Numbered from the stretch's first letter, positions 52,878-63,158 are shown. The stretch is 64,000 nt of DNA from Sphingomonas aerophila (GCF_014199305.1 NZ_JACIJK010000002.1:124001-188000), one strand, 5' to 3'. Numbers and translations: made by a program. Notes: a model not told the origin generated them from the sequence alone.

Positions 52878-53432
52878 ATGTTCACCCGCCTTCTGACCGC
52901 CGGTGCTCTTGCCGCCACGGTCCTTTCAGCCGTCCCCGCCGTGGCGCAGAGCGCCGCCGAGCAGCGCCGTTTCGATGACGCGCAGGCGCGTTTCGACCGC
53001 GAATACGACCTGTTTCGTCAGGCGGTCGACCGGTATCGTTCTTCGCGCACCGCGGGGTATCAGGGCAGCAACTATGATGACCGCGGCGGCTATCGGACCG
53101 CGCCCGACGCTTACGTCAGCGACGGTCCCGCGACGGACGATCGCTACGAACCCAATTACGATCCGTCCCGCTATTACCGCGTAGGCCCCAACTATCAGGA
53201 GCGGGTGCTGACCACTAACGAGCGCGTCTATGCCGGCACGGACGGACGCTATTACTGCCGCCGCTCGGATGGCACGACCGGGCTGATCGTCGGCGGCGCA
53301 ACCGGGGGCATCCTGGGCAACGTCATCGATGGCGGCCACAGCCGCAGCGTCGGCACGCTTCTCGGCGCCGCAGCCGGCGCGCTCGCCGGCCGCGCGATCG
53401 AGCGCAACCAGCAGGAGGTTCGCTGCCGATAA
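52878..53432 (+). CDS. Glycine-zipper 2TM-type surface protein
   Basis: The 184-residue protein has a signal peptide (ending AVPAVAQS), a helical Arg-rich segment, a Tyr/Asp-rich low-complexity region (about 58-115), and a C-terminal glycine-zipper (GLIVGGATGGILGNVIDGG...GTLLGAAAGALAGRAIE), the pattern of the 17-kDa antigen and RcnB/2TM families. It would sit in the outer or inner membrane. GAGG lies shortly upstream of ATG 52878. A hairpin terminator follows. The family is clear but the function unknown. Confidence 0.82.
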   Translation: MFTRLLTAGALAATVLSAVPAVAQSAAEQRRFDDAQARFDREYDLFRQAVDRYRSSRTAGYQGSNYDDRGGYRTAPDAYVSDGPATDDRYEPNYDPSRYYRVGPNYQERVLTTNERVYAGTDGRYYCRRSDGTTGLIVGGATGGILGNVIDGGHSRSVGTLLGAAAGALAGRAIERNQQEVRCR

Positions 53433-53461
53433 TCAGGTTGCCGCTTCTGGCGACCCGCTTG

Positions 53462-53500
53462 GGGCGGATCGGAAAGGCAATCGCCACTCCCGATCCGCCC
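53462..53500. terminator. Terminator hairpin after the glycine-zipper gene
   Basis: GGGCGGATCGG (53462-53472) pairs perfectly with CCGATCCGCCC (53490-53500) with a 17-base loop, between two convergent genes. There is no strong T-run. Confidence 0.6.
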
Positions 53501-53519
53501 TAGGCGACCCTGTTATGGT

Positions 53520-53855
53520 CTAGATTGCCATCAGCACGGTGCCGACATACTTCTCGTCGCTGGGCTGGAACAACTCACTCGGCGTGAAACGCCGGGCAGT
53601 CAGTCGCAACGGTTGCAACCCGGCCAGCTTGAACGTGCCAAGTTTCACCTCACGTGGTGGCTTGCCGTCCCGTTCCAATGTCACAGCATCCAGGTATAGC
53701 TCACCATGGCGCGTATACAGGACGTGAGGCGCCAGCGTCACCTCGCCACGGTTGTAGGTAGCCGCAATCGCGAGCTGCTTGACGATAGCCTCAAGGACGA
53801 CCGGAGTCGTCTCTGGCACGGGAGCGGGCTTGGACGCGCTCTGATCGGAAGTCAT
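53520..53855 (-). CDS. Small WYL-like hypothetical protein
   Basis: The 111-residue protein resembles a stand-alone WYL-type beta-barrel: IAATYNRGEVTLAPHVLYTRHGELYLDAVTLERDGKPPREVKLGTFKLAGL fits the pattern of positions seen in WYL domains. WYL domains bind nucleic acids or cyclic nucleotides. There is no helix-turn-helix part. The match is my reading only and the family assignment is weak. It converges on the glycine-zipper gene. Confidence 0.55.
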   Translation of the reverse strand: MTSDQSASKPAPVPETTPVVLEAIVKQLAIAATYNRGEVTLAPHVLYTRHGELYLDAVTLERDGKPPREVKLGTFKLAGLQPLRLTARRFTPSELFQPSDEKYVGTVLMAI

Positions 53856-53956
53856 GCGGGACCCCTAGCTTGCTTCGCTGCGCCGCAGCAACAACGCCGA
53901 TGCCTTTTACCCGTTCCAGTTACGGAACGATCCGCCGATCCGGCGATTGTGGCGGA

Positions 53957-54451
53957 ATGAGCGAAACCGCCGAGAAGACTGATCCCGAATTATGGGAGAA
54001 GGTCAAGGAAGAGGTGACCGCGGGCGCCAAGGGCGGCCATGCGGGCGAGTGGTCGGCCCGCAAGGCGCAGATGGCAGTAGCCGAATACAAGAAGCGCGGG
54101 GGCGCATACAAAGGCAAGAAAGACCCGCACAATTCACTCCACGAGTGGAGCGAGGAAGATTGGGGCACGAAATCGGGCGAGAAGAGCGGCGACACTGGCG
54201 AGCGCTATCTGCCCAAGAAAGCCCGCGAAGCGCTATCCGACGACGAATACAAGCGTACCACTGCCAAGAAGCGCGCCGACAGCAAGGCCGGCCATCAGCA
54301 TAGCGCCCAGCCCAAGGACGTTGCCGAAAAGACTCGTCCCTATCGCGACCACCGTACCAAGGCCGAGTTGTACGAAGCCGCCAAAAAGCGCGACATCCCC
54401 GGCCGGTCCAAGATGTCGAAAGAGCAGCTCGAAAAGGCGTTCGCCGCGTGA
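53957..54451 (+). CDS. DUF5872 / KGG-type stress protein
   Basis: From ATG 53957 the 164-residue protein is extremely hydrophilic and Lys/Glu-rich. KVKEEVTAGAKGGHAGEWSARKAQMAVAEYKKRGGAYKG matches the DUF5872 block. The C-terminus TKAELYEAAKKRDIPGRSKMSKEQLEKAF looks like a SAP/Rho-N helix-extended-loop-helix. Such proteins are often stress- or desiccation-linked. An upstream extension to 53870 lacks support. A GGAAC lies at 53924-53928, but the -10 part is poor and close to the start. Confidence 0.75.
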   Translation: MSETAEKTDPELWEKVKEEVTAGAKGGHAGEWSARKAQMAVAEYKKRGGAYKGKKDPHNSLHEWSEEDWGTKSGEKSGDTGERYLPKKAREALSDDEYKRTTAKKRADSKAGHQHSAQPKDVAEKTRPYRDHRTKAELYEAAKKRDIPGRSKMSKEQLEKAFAA

Positions 54452-54460
54452 TCGGCTGCT

Positions 54461-54487
54461 GGTCCGGCTCCCAACAGGAGCCGGACC
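54461..54487. terminator. Terminator hairpin between convergent DUF5872 and S9 peptidase genes
   Basis: GGTCCGGCTCC (54461-54471) pairs perfectly with GGAGCCGGACC (54477-54487) around a five-base loop. It sits seven bases from the S9 stop. Confidence 0.8.
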
Positions 54488-54493
54488 TGAACC

Positions 54494-56632
54494 TTACCTT
54501 GCGGCCGTCACCGCACCGGCACCCGATGGCGCGTCCATCAACTTCTGGCTGAAATAGACCATCTGCAACGCGGCGAGCTTCGCCCCCTGCGCGATATCGG
54601 CGTCACCCGAGTGGCCGCCCGCCGTGTCCTCATAGAACAGGTACGGCAAACCGAACTCCTTCATGCGCGCCGCAAACTTCCGGGCATGTTGCGGGCCGAC
54701 ACGATCGTCCTTTGTCGTGGTCCAGATATACGGCTCGGGGTACGCCACCCCACGCTTCAGGTTGTTGTAGGGTGAAATCTTGGCCAGGAAAGCCGCCTCG
54801 TCGGGGTTCTTGACCGATCCATATTCGTCGACCCAGGAATAGCCCGCGGCGATCTGTTCGTAGCGCAGCATGTCGAGCAGCGGCACACCGATCGACACCG
54901 CCCGCCACAAATCGGGATGCTGGTTGAACTCGACGCCCATCAGCAGGCCGCCGTTCGATCCGCCATAAATGCCCAGCTTCGCCGGGCTGGTCAGCTTGCG
55001 CGCGGACAGGTCCTTCGCGACCGCTGCGAAGTCGTCATAGATGATCTGCCGCTTGGTCTTGCGCCCTGCTTCGTGCCAGGCCGGGCCAAATTCGCCGCCG
55101 CCGCGGATGTTCGCGAGAACGAAGCTGCCGCCGCGCTCGACCCAGATCTTGCCCGTGGAGCCGAGATAGGTCGGCGTCCGGGACAGTTCGAACCCGCCAT
55201 ACGCCGTCATGATTGTCGGGGTCGTCCCATCGAGCGGCACGTCGCGGCGATGGACGATGAAGTAGGGGATCTTGGTCCCGTCAGTGGAGGTTGCCTCGAA
55301 CTGCTCCACCACGGCGCGGGACGCGTCGAACTTGGCAGGAAGCGTGCGAACCTTCGCCACGGTCGCGCTCGCCGCGTCGAGCGTCCAGAGCGAGGTCGGG
55401 TCGAGAAAGCCGTTGACGCTGATGAAGCCCTTGTCGCTGCGATCCGTCACGCTCGCCAGATCGATGGCGGCATTGTCGGGCAGCATCACTGGCCGCGAGG
55501 TCCAGCCCTTTGGACCATGGCTGAAGACCGTGAAGCGCCCGCGCACGTTGTCCAGGGTGCTGACCAGCAGCTTGGTGCGGGTGGTCGAAGCTCCCTCTAC
55601 CGACTGGCGCGCGTTTGGCCGGAACGCCAGCGTCGGCGTTCCCCGCCCCGCGACGAAATCTGCCAGCGGCATGGACGCGACGGAACCCTGCGGAATACCG
55701 CCCCAGTCCTCGCTGGTCTGGAACACGACCTGACCGTCCACCAGCCCCGCGATCCGCGTCCGCTGAGGCAGGGTGGTCGGCTTCACGCCCGCCGGTGTCC
55801 AGATCAGCTTGTCATTGCCAAAGAACGTGCGGCCACGGGTAATGTAGACCAGCCGATTGCCCTTGGCATCCACCACGACATTGGCGCCAGTGCTGACCTG
55901 GTCGCCCGTCTCACCGCGGAACACCTCGGTCGCCTTTTCCAACGGCTGACCGCGCTTCACCATCTTGACCACGAAGGGATAGCCGGACTGGGTCATTGTT
56001 CCCTGTCCCCAGTCCCGCGACACCAGCAGCGTGTCCTTGTCGATCCAGGTAGCGTCCTGCTTGGACGTCGGCAGGGTGAAGCCGTCCGCAACGAACTCGC
56101 TCGCCTGCAGGTCGAACTCGCGATAGGTGACCGCGTCCTCGCCGCCCTCCGACAGCGCGACCAAGCACAGCCGCTCTTCGGGCTGAAGGCAGGTTAGCCC
56201 CTTGAAGACCCAGGTCTTGCCCTCGGCCTTGCCCAGCGCGTCGATGTCGAGCGCAACCGTCCAGGCGGGTTCCGCTGCGGCGTAGCCGGCCTCGGTCGTC
56301 CAGCGGAAAATTCCGTGCGGATGGTCGGCATCGCGCCAGAAATTATAAATGCGGCCGAACAGCTGGTTCGGCATCGGAATGCGATCCTTGGCCGCAGCAA
56401 TGGCCAGCGCTTCGGCCTGGTAGGTCGCGAAACGGGGATCGTTCTGCAGGCGCGGCAGCGTGCGGGCGTTCTCTGCTTCCACCCAGGCAAGCGGCTTGGC
56501 GCCGTCCTTGTCCTCAAGCCAGATATAAGGGTCGTTGCTGGTGTTCATGGCCGTCATCTGCGCGTGCGCTGACGTCGAAACAAGCGGTTGGGCGAGAAAG
56601 GCGGTGGCAAGAAACAAGGCACGCAAGCGCAT
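54494..56632 (-). CDS. Secreted prolyl-oligopeptidase-family (S9A) peptidase
   Basis: From ATG 56632 the 712-residue protein has a signal peptide (MRLRALFLATAFLAQPLV), an N-terminal helix region (DPYIWLEDKDGAKPLAWVEAEN) and a seven-bladed propeller (about 100-430). The alpha/beta hydrolase domain shows the Ser nucleophile in GIYGGSNGGLLMG, the Asp in TTKDDRVGP and the His in DTAGGHSGD. It cleaves peptides after proline in the periplasm. GTG 56638 is an alternative start. It converges on the DUF5872 gene and is divergent from an MFS exporter. Confidence 0.9.
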   Translation of the reverse strand: MRLRALFLATAFLAQPLVSTSAHAQMTAMNTSNDPYIWLEDKDGAKPLAWVEAENARTLPRLQNDPRFATYQAEALAIAAAKDRIPMPNQLFGRIYNFWRDADHPHGIFRWTTEAGYAAAEPAWTVALDIDALGKAEGKTWVFKGLTCLQPEERLCLVALSEGGEDAVTYREFDLQASEFVADGFTLPTSKQDATWIDKDTLLVSRDWGQGTMTQSGYPFVVKMVKRGQPLEKATEVFRGETGDQVSTGANVVVDAKGNRLVYITRGRTFFGNDKLIWTPAGVKPTTLPQRTRIAGLVDGQVVFQTSEDWGGIPQGSVASMPLADFVAGRGTPTLAFRPNARQSVEGASTTRTKLLVSTLDNVRGRFTVFSHGPKGWTSRPVMLPDNAAIDLASVTDRSDKGFISVNGFLDPTSLWTLDAASATVAKVRTLPAKFDASRAVVEQFEATSTDGTKIPYFIVHRRDVPLDGTTPTIMTAYGGFELSRTPTYLGSTGKIWVERGGSFVLANIRGGGEFGPAWHEAGRKTKRQIIYDDFAAVAKDLSARKLTSPAKLGIYGGSNGGLLMGVEFNQHPDLWRAVSIGVPLLDMLRYEQIAAGYSWVDEYGSVKNPDEAAFLAKISPYNNLKRGVAYPEPYIWTTTKDDRVGPQHARKFAARMKEFGLPYLFYEDTAGGHSGDADIAQGAKLAALQMVYFSQKLMDAPSGAGAVTAAR

Positions 56633-56725
56633 CGGCACGGATCCCCGAATGGTTCTGGCGGAACTGTGACGGTCGGGACGCGCGCGGGCAATGCATCCTT
56701 TTCAGCCAAATCAGCTTTTTGCCGG

Positions 56726-58129
56726 ATGACCGACGGCCTTCCGACACCTCGCCGCTTCCGCGCCATTGCCGCCCTGTGCTTTGGAACCGCGCTGGTGATC
56801 ATTGATGGCGGTGTCGCCAACGTCGCCCTCCCGACCATCGCGCGCGACCTGCGGGTCGACTCCAGTTCCGTGGTGGCGATCGTCACCGTGTACCAGCTTA
56901 CCCTCGTGATGCTGATGCTGCCCTTTGCCGGGCTGGGTGAGCGGATCGGGCTGAAGCGAATGTACCAGGTGGGGCAGCTGATCTTCACGGTCGCGACGCT
57001 GCTGTGCTTCTTTGCGCGCAGCCTACCCTTCCTGCTGGTCGTGCGGGCCGCGCAGGCGGTCGGGGCCGCGGGTGCGCTGGCGGTCGCGTCGGCGCTGATC
57101 CGGTCGACATACCCCGCCGGGCAGTTGGGGCGCGGGCTTGGCATCAATTCGGTGATCGTGGCGAGTTCAGCGGCCGCGGCGCCGACGTTAGGGGGCCTGA
57201 TACTGGCTGTTGCGCCCTGGCCCTGGGTGTTCGCGAGTGCCATTCCGTTCGCGATCGTTTCGCTGATCCTTGGTCGCGCGCTTCCCGACGTGCCCCGTCG
57301 ACAGGCACGGTTCGACGTGGGCGGCGCCGTGATGTGCGCGGCCATGTTCGGGCTGGTGATCGGCGGCGCGGAAAGTGCCGTGCACGGCGACAGCCCGGTC
57401 GTGTCGGGCGCGATCGTCCTTCTCGGGGCAGCGATTGGCGTCGTGTACGTCCGGCGAGAGCGGGCGATTGCCAACCCGATCCTGCCGGTCGACCTGCTGG
57501 TTCGCCCAGTGATCGCTCTGTCAGCCATCGGCGCCTTCACGGCCTTTGTCGCGTCCATGACGCTACTGCTGTCCACCCCGTTCCGCCTGACGCAAGAGTT
57601 CGGGCTTGGCGCGGCCGCCGTAGGAGCCGCGATCGCCCCATGGCCCCTTACCAACATGATCGTCGCGCCGCTGGCGGGCTGGCTGTCGGATCGAGTTCCC
57701 GCGGGCTTGTTGGGCGGGATCGGCATGGCGATCTCGATCATCGCGCTGCTCTTGCTTGCCAACCTGCCCGCGCATCCAAGCTACTTCGACATCGCCTGGC
57801 GAATGGCGCTGTGCGGATCGGGCTTCGGCACTTTTCTGCCGCCCAACGCACGCCTGATCATCGGGTCGGCCCCCAAGCAGCGCGCCGCCGCTGCCGGTGG
57901 CCTGGTCGGCACGGTGCGGCTGGTGGGACAGACCACCGGCGCGACCCTGGTTGCCGCGCTGCTGGCACTCGGCGTCGGCGGCGGAGCAACCCCGGCCTAT
58001 GTCGCGGCCGGGCTAGCCCTTGTCGCGGGGCTGTGCAGCCTTGCCCGGCTGCGCCCATCCATCCGCAACCCGGACGAGGCGGAAACCCGAGCCCAGGTTC
58101 CGACGCTCAAGTCACCCCGGCTCGGCTAG
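56726..58129 (+). CDS. MFS drug exporter, DHA2 (EmrB/QacA-like)
   Basis: The 467-residue inner-membrane protein has about 14 spans. Motif A-like GLGERIGLKRMYQVGQ is after span 2, VVRAAQAVGAAGALAVASALIRSTYP is motif B, and GLGINSVIVASSAAAAPTLGGLIL is motif C, which marks proton-coupled exporters. The start ATG 56726 has a GCCGG nearby but no strong ribosome-binding site. The upstream extension to 56588 overlaps the S9 gene and is rejected. The stop overlaps the convergent DUF885 gene by four bases. Confidence 0.88.
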   Translation: MTDGLPTPRRFRAIAALCFGTALVIIDGGVANVALPTIARDLRVDSSSVVAIVTVYQLTLVMLMLPFAGLGERIGLKRMYQVGQLIFTVATLLCFFARSLPFLLVVRAAQAVGAAGALAVASALIRSTYPAGQLGRGLGINSVIVASSAAAAPTLGGLILAVAPWPWVFASAIPFAIVSLILGRALPDVPRRQARFDVGGAVMCAAMFGLVIGGAESAVHGDSPVVSGAIVLLGAAIGVVYVRRERAIANPILPVDLLVRPVIALSAIGAFTAFVASMTLLLSTPFRLTQEFGLGAAAVGAAIAPWPLTNMIVAPLAGWLSDRVPAGLLGGIGMAISIIALLLLANLPAHPSYFDIAWRMALCGSGFGTFLPPNARLIIGSAPKQRAAAAGGLVGTVRLVGQTTGATLVAALLALGVGGGATPAYVAAGLALVAGLCSLARLRPSIRNPDEAETRAQVPTLKSPRLG

Positions 58130-59817
58130 AAGACCGACCGGGGGACCGGCTCCTTCATCATGGCCTGGCGCACCAGCGGGATCGGCGGCCCACCGAAGCT
58201 CAAGAACTGGTCGTGAAAGGTTTTCCATCCGGCCCGGCCGCCATGTGTCGCGGTCCAGTCAGTTCGCAGACGCCGGATCATCAGCTTGCCCATCGTATAG
58301 TTGAGATAAGCCGGATCGTACGTGCCACGCGCGGACTGCTGACGCGCATTCCCCTCATCCTGATAGCATTGCTCGACAAACAGGCGGCGCGACTGGTCCT
58401 GCGTCATGCCGCGCGCATGCAGCCCGATGGCGGACAGGTAGCGGCAGTCGCGCAACAAGGCGTTTGCCAGTTGCCCAATATGCACGGCCGGGTCGCCGTT
58501 CCCCAGCCCCGCATCCCACATCATCTCCTCCGCGTAATGGGCCCAACCCTCGGCATAGGCATAGCCGACGCTGATCCGGCCAAAGATCGACGGCGACCGA
58601 TTGGCGTGAAGGAACTGGACGAAGTGCCCAGGCATCACCTCATGGACCGAGGTGAACAGCAGGTCCTCCTTGCCCGGCACAAAAGCATCGCGCGTCTTCT
58701 GGTCCCAGGCGGGATCAGGCGGGGAGATGTAGTAGATGGACGGAATGCCCTTCTCATACGGTCCCGGCGGATCGATGTAGGCGGAGTTCTGCCGGTTATA
58801 GGGCGGGCTTTCTTCCACCTTCGCCTGCTCGCCGCCGGGGATCGTCACCAGATCGTGTTGCACGACAAAGGCCCGCAGCGTCGGGATCTGGCGACGGGCC
58901 TCCGCTACCGGCCCGCCCTCGGGCTTGTCGGCGTTCATCTTCTCGGTGCAGGCCTGGATCGTCTGGCCCGGCGCATAGGCCGCGCATGCCTCTCGTAAGG
59001 CCGCTTGATTGCGCAGCAGGTCCGCACGCCCGATCGCCTCGAGCTGATCGAGCGGGGTATCCACGCCCTCGGTCGCCATCAGCATTCGGAAGAATCGCGC
59101 GGCTCCGAGCGCGTAGTCCTGGTTCGCGCTTGCCCTTTGCGCGTCAAGCCACGTCGCAAGCTGCGTCATCGCCTGCGACGCGCCGGCCGCCGCTGCTTTC
59201 AGGTCAGCCTGGAGCTTCCGGTCCTTCACCGACGCGAAAGCTGCAACCGCATCGCCCGAGTAATAGCCCGCAAAGCCGCTAAACCCTGCCACTCCATAGT
59301 TCACGAAGCTGAGCGGCAGCGGCCCCTTCAAGTTCGTGCGGATGTTGGTCGCGGCGGTCGGGATCGCGCGAAGGAATCTGGTCAGCGCCTTGATACGCAC
59401 CTCTGCGGGGGCGTAGTTGCGCGCCACATAGACGTTGGGGTCGAGGCCGCCGCCCACGTAAAAGGCGGGATTGCGATGCGGCTGGTCGGCATCGGTCAGC
59501 CAGAACAGCTGCCCTTCGTAGACCTTGACCAGATAGTCGCGCTCGAACCGCTCCGCACCGGTCAGCTTGGAAAAGTCGCGCGCCCGCGTGATCGTTCGGC
59601 GCAGGAACTCGGCCTGGCGCTGAAGTCCCGCTGCGCTCCAGTCGGCCAGCCGGCCGTCGAAATCGTGGCGCCCTTGGTACACGGCGTTGCTCGGGTTGAG
59701 CCGGAACCCTTCCTCGATCGTGGCATTGCGAAATGTCGACCAGGGCGAGGTGGTCGGCGCTGGAGCCGCCCCGATCAGGGCAAGCGCGGACAAGCAGGCG
59801 AGCAATCGACGACGCAA
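58126..59817 (-). CDS. DUF885-family secreted metallopeptidase-like protein
   Basis: From TTG 59817, with GAGG eight bases upstream, the 563-residue protein begins with a signal peptide (LRRRLLACLSALALIGAAPA). ATG 59862 in the same frame is possible but would bury it. The hallmark is SVHEVMPGHFVQF, the HE-x-x-PGH zinc-binding pattern of DUF885. KEDLLF and YAYAEGWAHYAEEMM follow, with the third ligand Glu. The family is thought to be zinc peptidases. It converges on the MFS gene. Confidence 0.85.
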   Translation of the reverse strand: MRRRLLACLSALALIGAAPAPTTSPWSTFRNATIEEGFRLNPSNAVYQGRHDFDGRLADWSAAGLQRQAEFLRRTITRARDFSKLTGAERFERDYLVKVYEGQLFWLTDADQPHRNPAFYVGGGLDPNVYVARNYAPAEVRIKALTRFLRAIPTAATNIRTNLKGPLPLSFVNYGVAGFSGFAGYYSGDAVAAFASVKDRKLQADLKAAAAGASQAMTQLATWLDAQRASANQDYALGAARFFRMLMATEGVDTPLDQLEAIGRADLLRNQAALREACAAYAPGQTIQACTEKMNADKPEGGPVAEARRQIPTLRAFVVQHDLVTIPGGEQAKVEESPPYNRQNSAYIDPPGPYEKGIPSIYYISPPDPAWDQKTRDAFVPGKEDLLFTSVHEVMPGHFVQFLHANRSPSIFGRISVGYAYAEGWAHYAEEMMWDAGLGNGDPAVHIGQLANALLRDCRYLSAIGLHARGMTQDQSRRLFVEQCYQDEGNARQQSARGTYDPAYLNYTMGKLMIRRLRTDWTATHGGRAGWKTFHDQFLSFGGPPIPLVRQAMMKEPVPRSVF

Positions 59818-59889
59818 CGGCAGAACCTCGATTCGGGAGAGCTGGTTTCGAAGTTGTGGCATCGCCCGGATGAACACGCCAGTGCGAAG

Positions 59890-59915
59890 GGAACGGCGGC
59901 AGATGCCCTGACGTT
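59890..59915 (+). promoter_or_regulatory. EcfG general-stress promoter, perfect match
   Basis: GGAAC (59890-59894), a 17-base spacer, then CGTT (59912-59915). This is the consensus of alphaproteobacterial EcfG sigma factor promoters. It lies 27 bases upstream of the start of the chloroperoxidase-like gene. Confidence 0.75.
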
Positions 59916-59942
59916 TAACTCAGGTAAATTCGGAGCAAGCTC

Positions 59943-60770
59943 ATGCCATACATCAAGACCCGCGACGGCACCGACCTGTACGTGAAGGACTGGGGCAGCG
60001 GGCGCCCTGTCATCCTAACGCATGGCTGGCCGTTGAACGCCGACAGCTGGGACGTGCAGGCGCAGGCGCTGGCTGAGGCAGGCTTCCGGGTCATTGCCTA
60101 TGATCGCCGTGGCTTCGGCCGCTCCGGCCAGCCTTGGGACGGCTACAACTACGACACGCTAGCCGACGACTTGGCCGACGTCATGAAGGCGGCCGGTGCC
60201 GACCAGGATGCGACAATCGTCGGGTTCTCCATGGGAGGTGGCGAAGTCGCGCGCTACATGAGCCGGCATGAGGGCAAGGGCGTGATCGCCGCAGGACTGG
60301 TCGCCTCGGTCGTGCCCTATATGCTGAAAACCGACGACAACCCGAATGGCGCTCCGGAGTCGACCTTTCAGCAGATGCGGGAAGGCATCAAGGATGATCG
60401 CGCCCACTTCTTCCGGCGCAAGTTCACGCCGCAATTCTACGGCGTCGGGTACATCAGCAGCCCGGTCAGTGACGATGTGCTCGACTATTCCACCAGCCTC
60501 GCGCTGATGGCGGGACTGAAGCCAACGCTCGCGTGCCTTGACGCGTTTGCCTATACCGATTTCCGGCCGGACCTGCCTGCGTTCCGCGTGCCCACCCTGA
60601 TCGTGCATGGGACGGGCGACCAGACCGTGCCCATCGATACGTCGGGTCGCGCGGCGGCGCTGGGCATCGCGCAAAGCCAGCTGGTCGAATATGACGGAGC
60701 GCCGCACGGGCTGAACGTCACCCATGCTGATCGGCTCAGCCAGGATCTGCTGACCTTTCTTGGTCGCTGA
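59943..60770 (+). CDS. Alpha/beta hydrolase, non-heme chloroperoxidase-like
   Basis: The 275-residue protein has HGWP (27-30) for the oxyanion hole, nucleophile S96 in GFSMGG, the catalytic Asp in HGTGDQTVP and His in GAPHGLN. The opening YIKTRDGTDLYVKDWGSGRPV is typical of cofactor-free haloperoxidases, esterases with perhydrolase activity. There is no signal peptide. A perfect EcfG promoter suggests general-stress induction. A terminator hairpin follows at 60777. Confidence 0.9.
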   Translation: MPYIKTRDGTDLYVKDWGSGRPVILTHGWPLNADSWDVQAQALAEAGFRVIAYDRRGFGRSGQPWDGYNYDTLADDLADVMKAAGADQDATIVGFSMGGGEVARYMSRHEGKGVIAAGLVASVVPYMLKTDDNPNGAPESTFQQMREGIKDDRAHFFRRKFTPQFYGVGYISSPVSDDVLDYSTSLALMAGLKPTLACLDAFAYTDFRPDLPAFRVPTLIVHGTGDQTVPIDTSGRAAALGIAQSQLVEYDGAPHGLNVTHADRLSQDLLTFLGR

Positions 60771-60776
60771 TCAAAG

Positions 60777-60810
60777 AAAGGGCGGGCGCGAGGGTCGCGT
60801 CCGCCTTTCC
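60777..60810. terminator. Bidirectional terminator between the hydrolase and ftsB
   Basis: AAAG...GCGGGCGCGA (60777-60791) pairs with TCGCGTCCGCCTTT (60794-60807) with one bulge and one wobble. CCCTTATTT follows on the plus strand and an AAAG flank serves the minus strand. Confidence 0.75.
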
Positions 60811-60811
60811 C

Positions 60812-61129
60812 TTATTTGTTGGGTATGATGACCTCGTCGGGGTGGACGACGTTCAGTTGTTTGCGGGTCATCTCATCGACCATGTCCGGGTTGGCATGGT
60901 CGGGATTGAGCAGCGCGACCCGATTCTTCAACACCTCGCGCCGGTGATCCAGCACCTGGTAGTCCTTTTCACGCTTCGCCAGCTGGCGCTTGTAGTCGCC
61001 GTAAGCGAGCATGCCGTTAGGTCCCAGCACGGCATAGATGCCAAAAAAGGTCATCAGAGTCAGCCCTACCGCCGGCCAGGCGGCACGCTTCATTGTTCTG
61101 CCAAAAGCGCTGGAACGGAACACGGGCAT
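60812..61129 (-). CDS. ftsB: FtsB/DivIC-type septum formation initiator
   Basis: The 105-residue protein from ATG 61129 (GGGGTGAG upstream) has one membrane span (about 16-36) and a periplasmic coiled coil (DYKRQLAKREKDYQVLDHRREVLKNRV), followed by the conserved LNPDHANPDMVDEMTRKQLNVVHPDEVII. This is FtsB, part of the FtsQBL complex in cell division. A TTG start at 61159 overlaps the eno stop and cannot be excluded. The eno-ftsB order is conserved in many proteobacteria. Confidence 0.9.
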   Translation of the reverse strand: MPVFRSSAFGRTMKRAAWPAVGLTLMTFFGIYAVLGPNGMLAYGDYKRQLAKREKDYQVLDHRREVLKNRVALLNPDHANPDMVDEMTRKQLNVVHPDEVIIPNK

Positions 61130-61155
61130 CACTCTCACCCCTTGCGGTCGCGCGA

Positions 61156-62481
<1,326 letters not shown>

Positions 62482-62530
62482 CTACTGTGCCAGGCTTTCC
62501 CCGGCAATCGTTGTGCGCTTTCAGGCGCAG

Positions 62531-62555
62531 GGAACCGTGCCAGCCGCGGCATGTT
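62531..62555 (+). promoter_or_regulatory. EcfG-type promoter before the DUF883/holin/DUF3618 cluster
   Basis: GGAAC (62531-62535), 17 bases, then GTT (62553-62555) preceded by T where the consensus has C. It is 30 bases before the first gene of the cluster, well placed for a general-stress promoter. Confidence 0.65.
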
Positions 62556-62584
62556 GAACGGGCGACCACGAAAGGGTTTGGGAC

Positions 62585-63157
62585 ATGGCTGATAACGACG
62601 CGAAACCGATGACCGACGCCGACATCGACACGCCGCCGGCGACCACCGAGTTCGCCCCGGCCGAGCCGCTGAAGGACGCCGGCGTGGAATTCGAGGCCGC
62701 CGACTCCGGCACACAAGGTTCTACAAGTTCGCAGGGCGGCGCAGGCGAGGGTACCGCCACCAAGGCGACCCAGGCGATCAAGGAAGGTGCAACAAAGCTT
62801 CAGGGCCAGGCCACCGACAAGCTTCGCGCTTATGCCCAGGACGGCCAGTCGCGCGCTGGCGGCGCCCTCGATCAGCTGGCGCAGCTGCTGAACGACGCGG
62901 CGCACCAGGTCGATAACAAGCTCGGCGCACAATATGGCGATTACGCCCGTCAGGCCGCGGGCACCGTGTCCGGCTTTTCCGATACGGTGAAGGCAAAGGA
63001 CGTCGACGAGCTATTCGAGGAAGCGCGCGGTTTTGTGCGCAAGAGCCGCGGCGTCGCGATCGGCGCAGCGGCAGCGCTCGGCTTTGTCGTCGCTCGGCTG
63101 GTCCAGTCCGGCTTGGACGCCGAGCGCGGCCGGACGGCCAGCAACGACGAGGTCTGA
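62585..63157 (+). CDS. DUF883-like (ElaB/YqjD-type) membrane-associated stress protein
   Basis: The 190-residue protein has a disordered acidic N-terminus (1-58), an amphipathic helical middle with repeated A/Q/K heptads (ATKATQAIKEGATKLQGQATDKLRAYAQ) and a C-terminal membrane span (GVAIGAAAALGFVVARLVQSGL). This resembles ElaB/YqjD/DUF883 proteins, which tether ribosomes to membranes in E. coli in stationary phase. It opens a tight cluster with an EcfG-type promoter. The DUF883 assignment is my reading. Confidence 0.75.
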   Translation: MADNDAKPMTDADIDTPPATTEFAPAEPLKDAGVEFEAADSGTQGSTSSQGGAGEGTATKATQAIKEGATKLQGQATDKLRAYAQDGQSRAGGALDQLAQLLNDAAHQVDNKLGAQYGDYARQAAGTVSGFSDTVKAKDVDELFEEARGFVRKSRGVAIGAAAALGFVVARLVQSGLDAERGRTASNDEV

Positions 63158-63158
63158 T

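Noticed and set aside
57004-58998. 664-codon plus-strand frame running through the MFS exporter and DUF885 genes
   Set aside because: It overlaps two genes with clear family motifs in other frames and has an Arg/Gly/Ala-scrambled composition.
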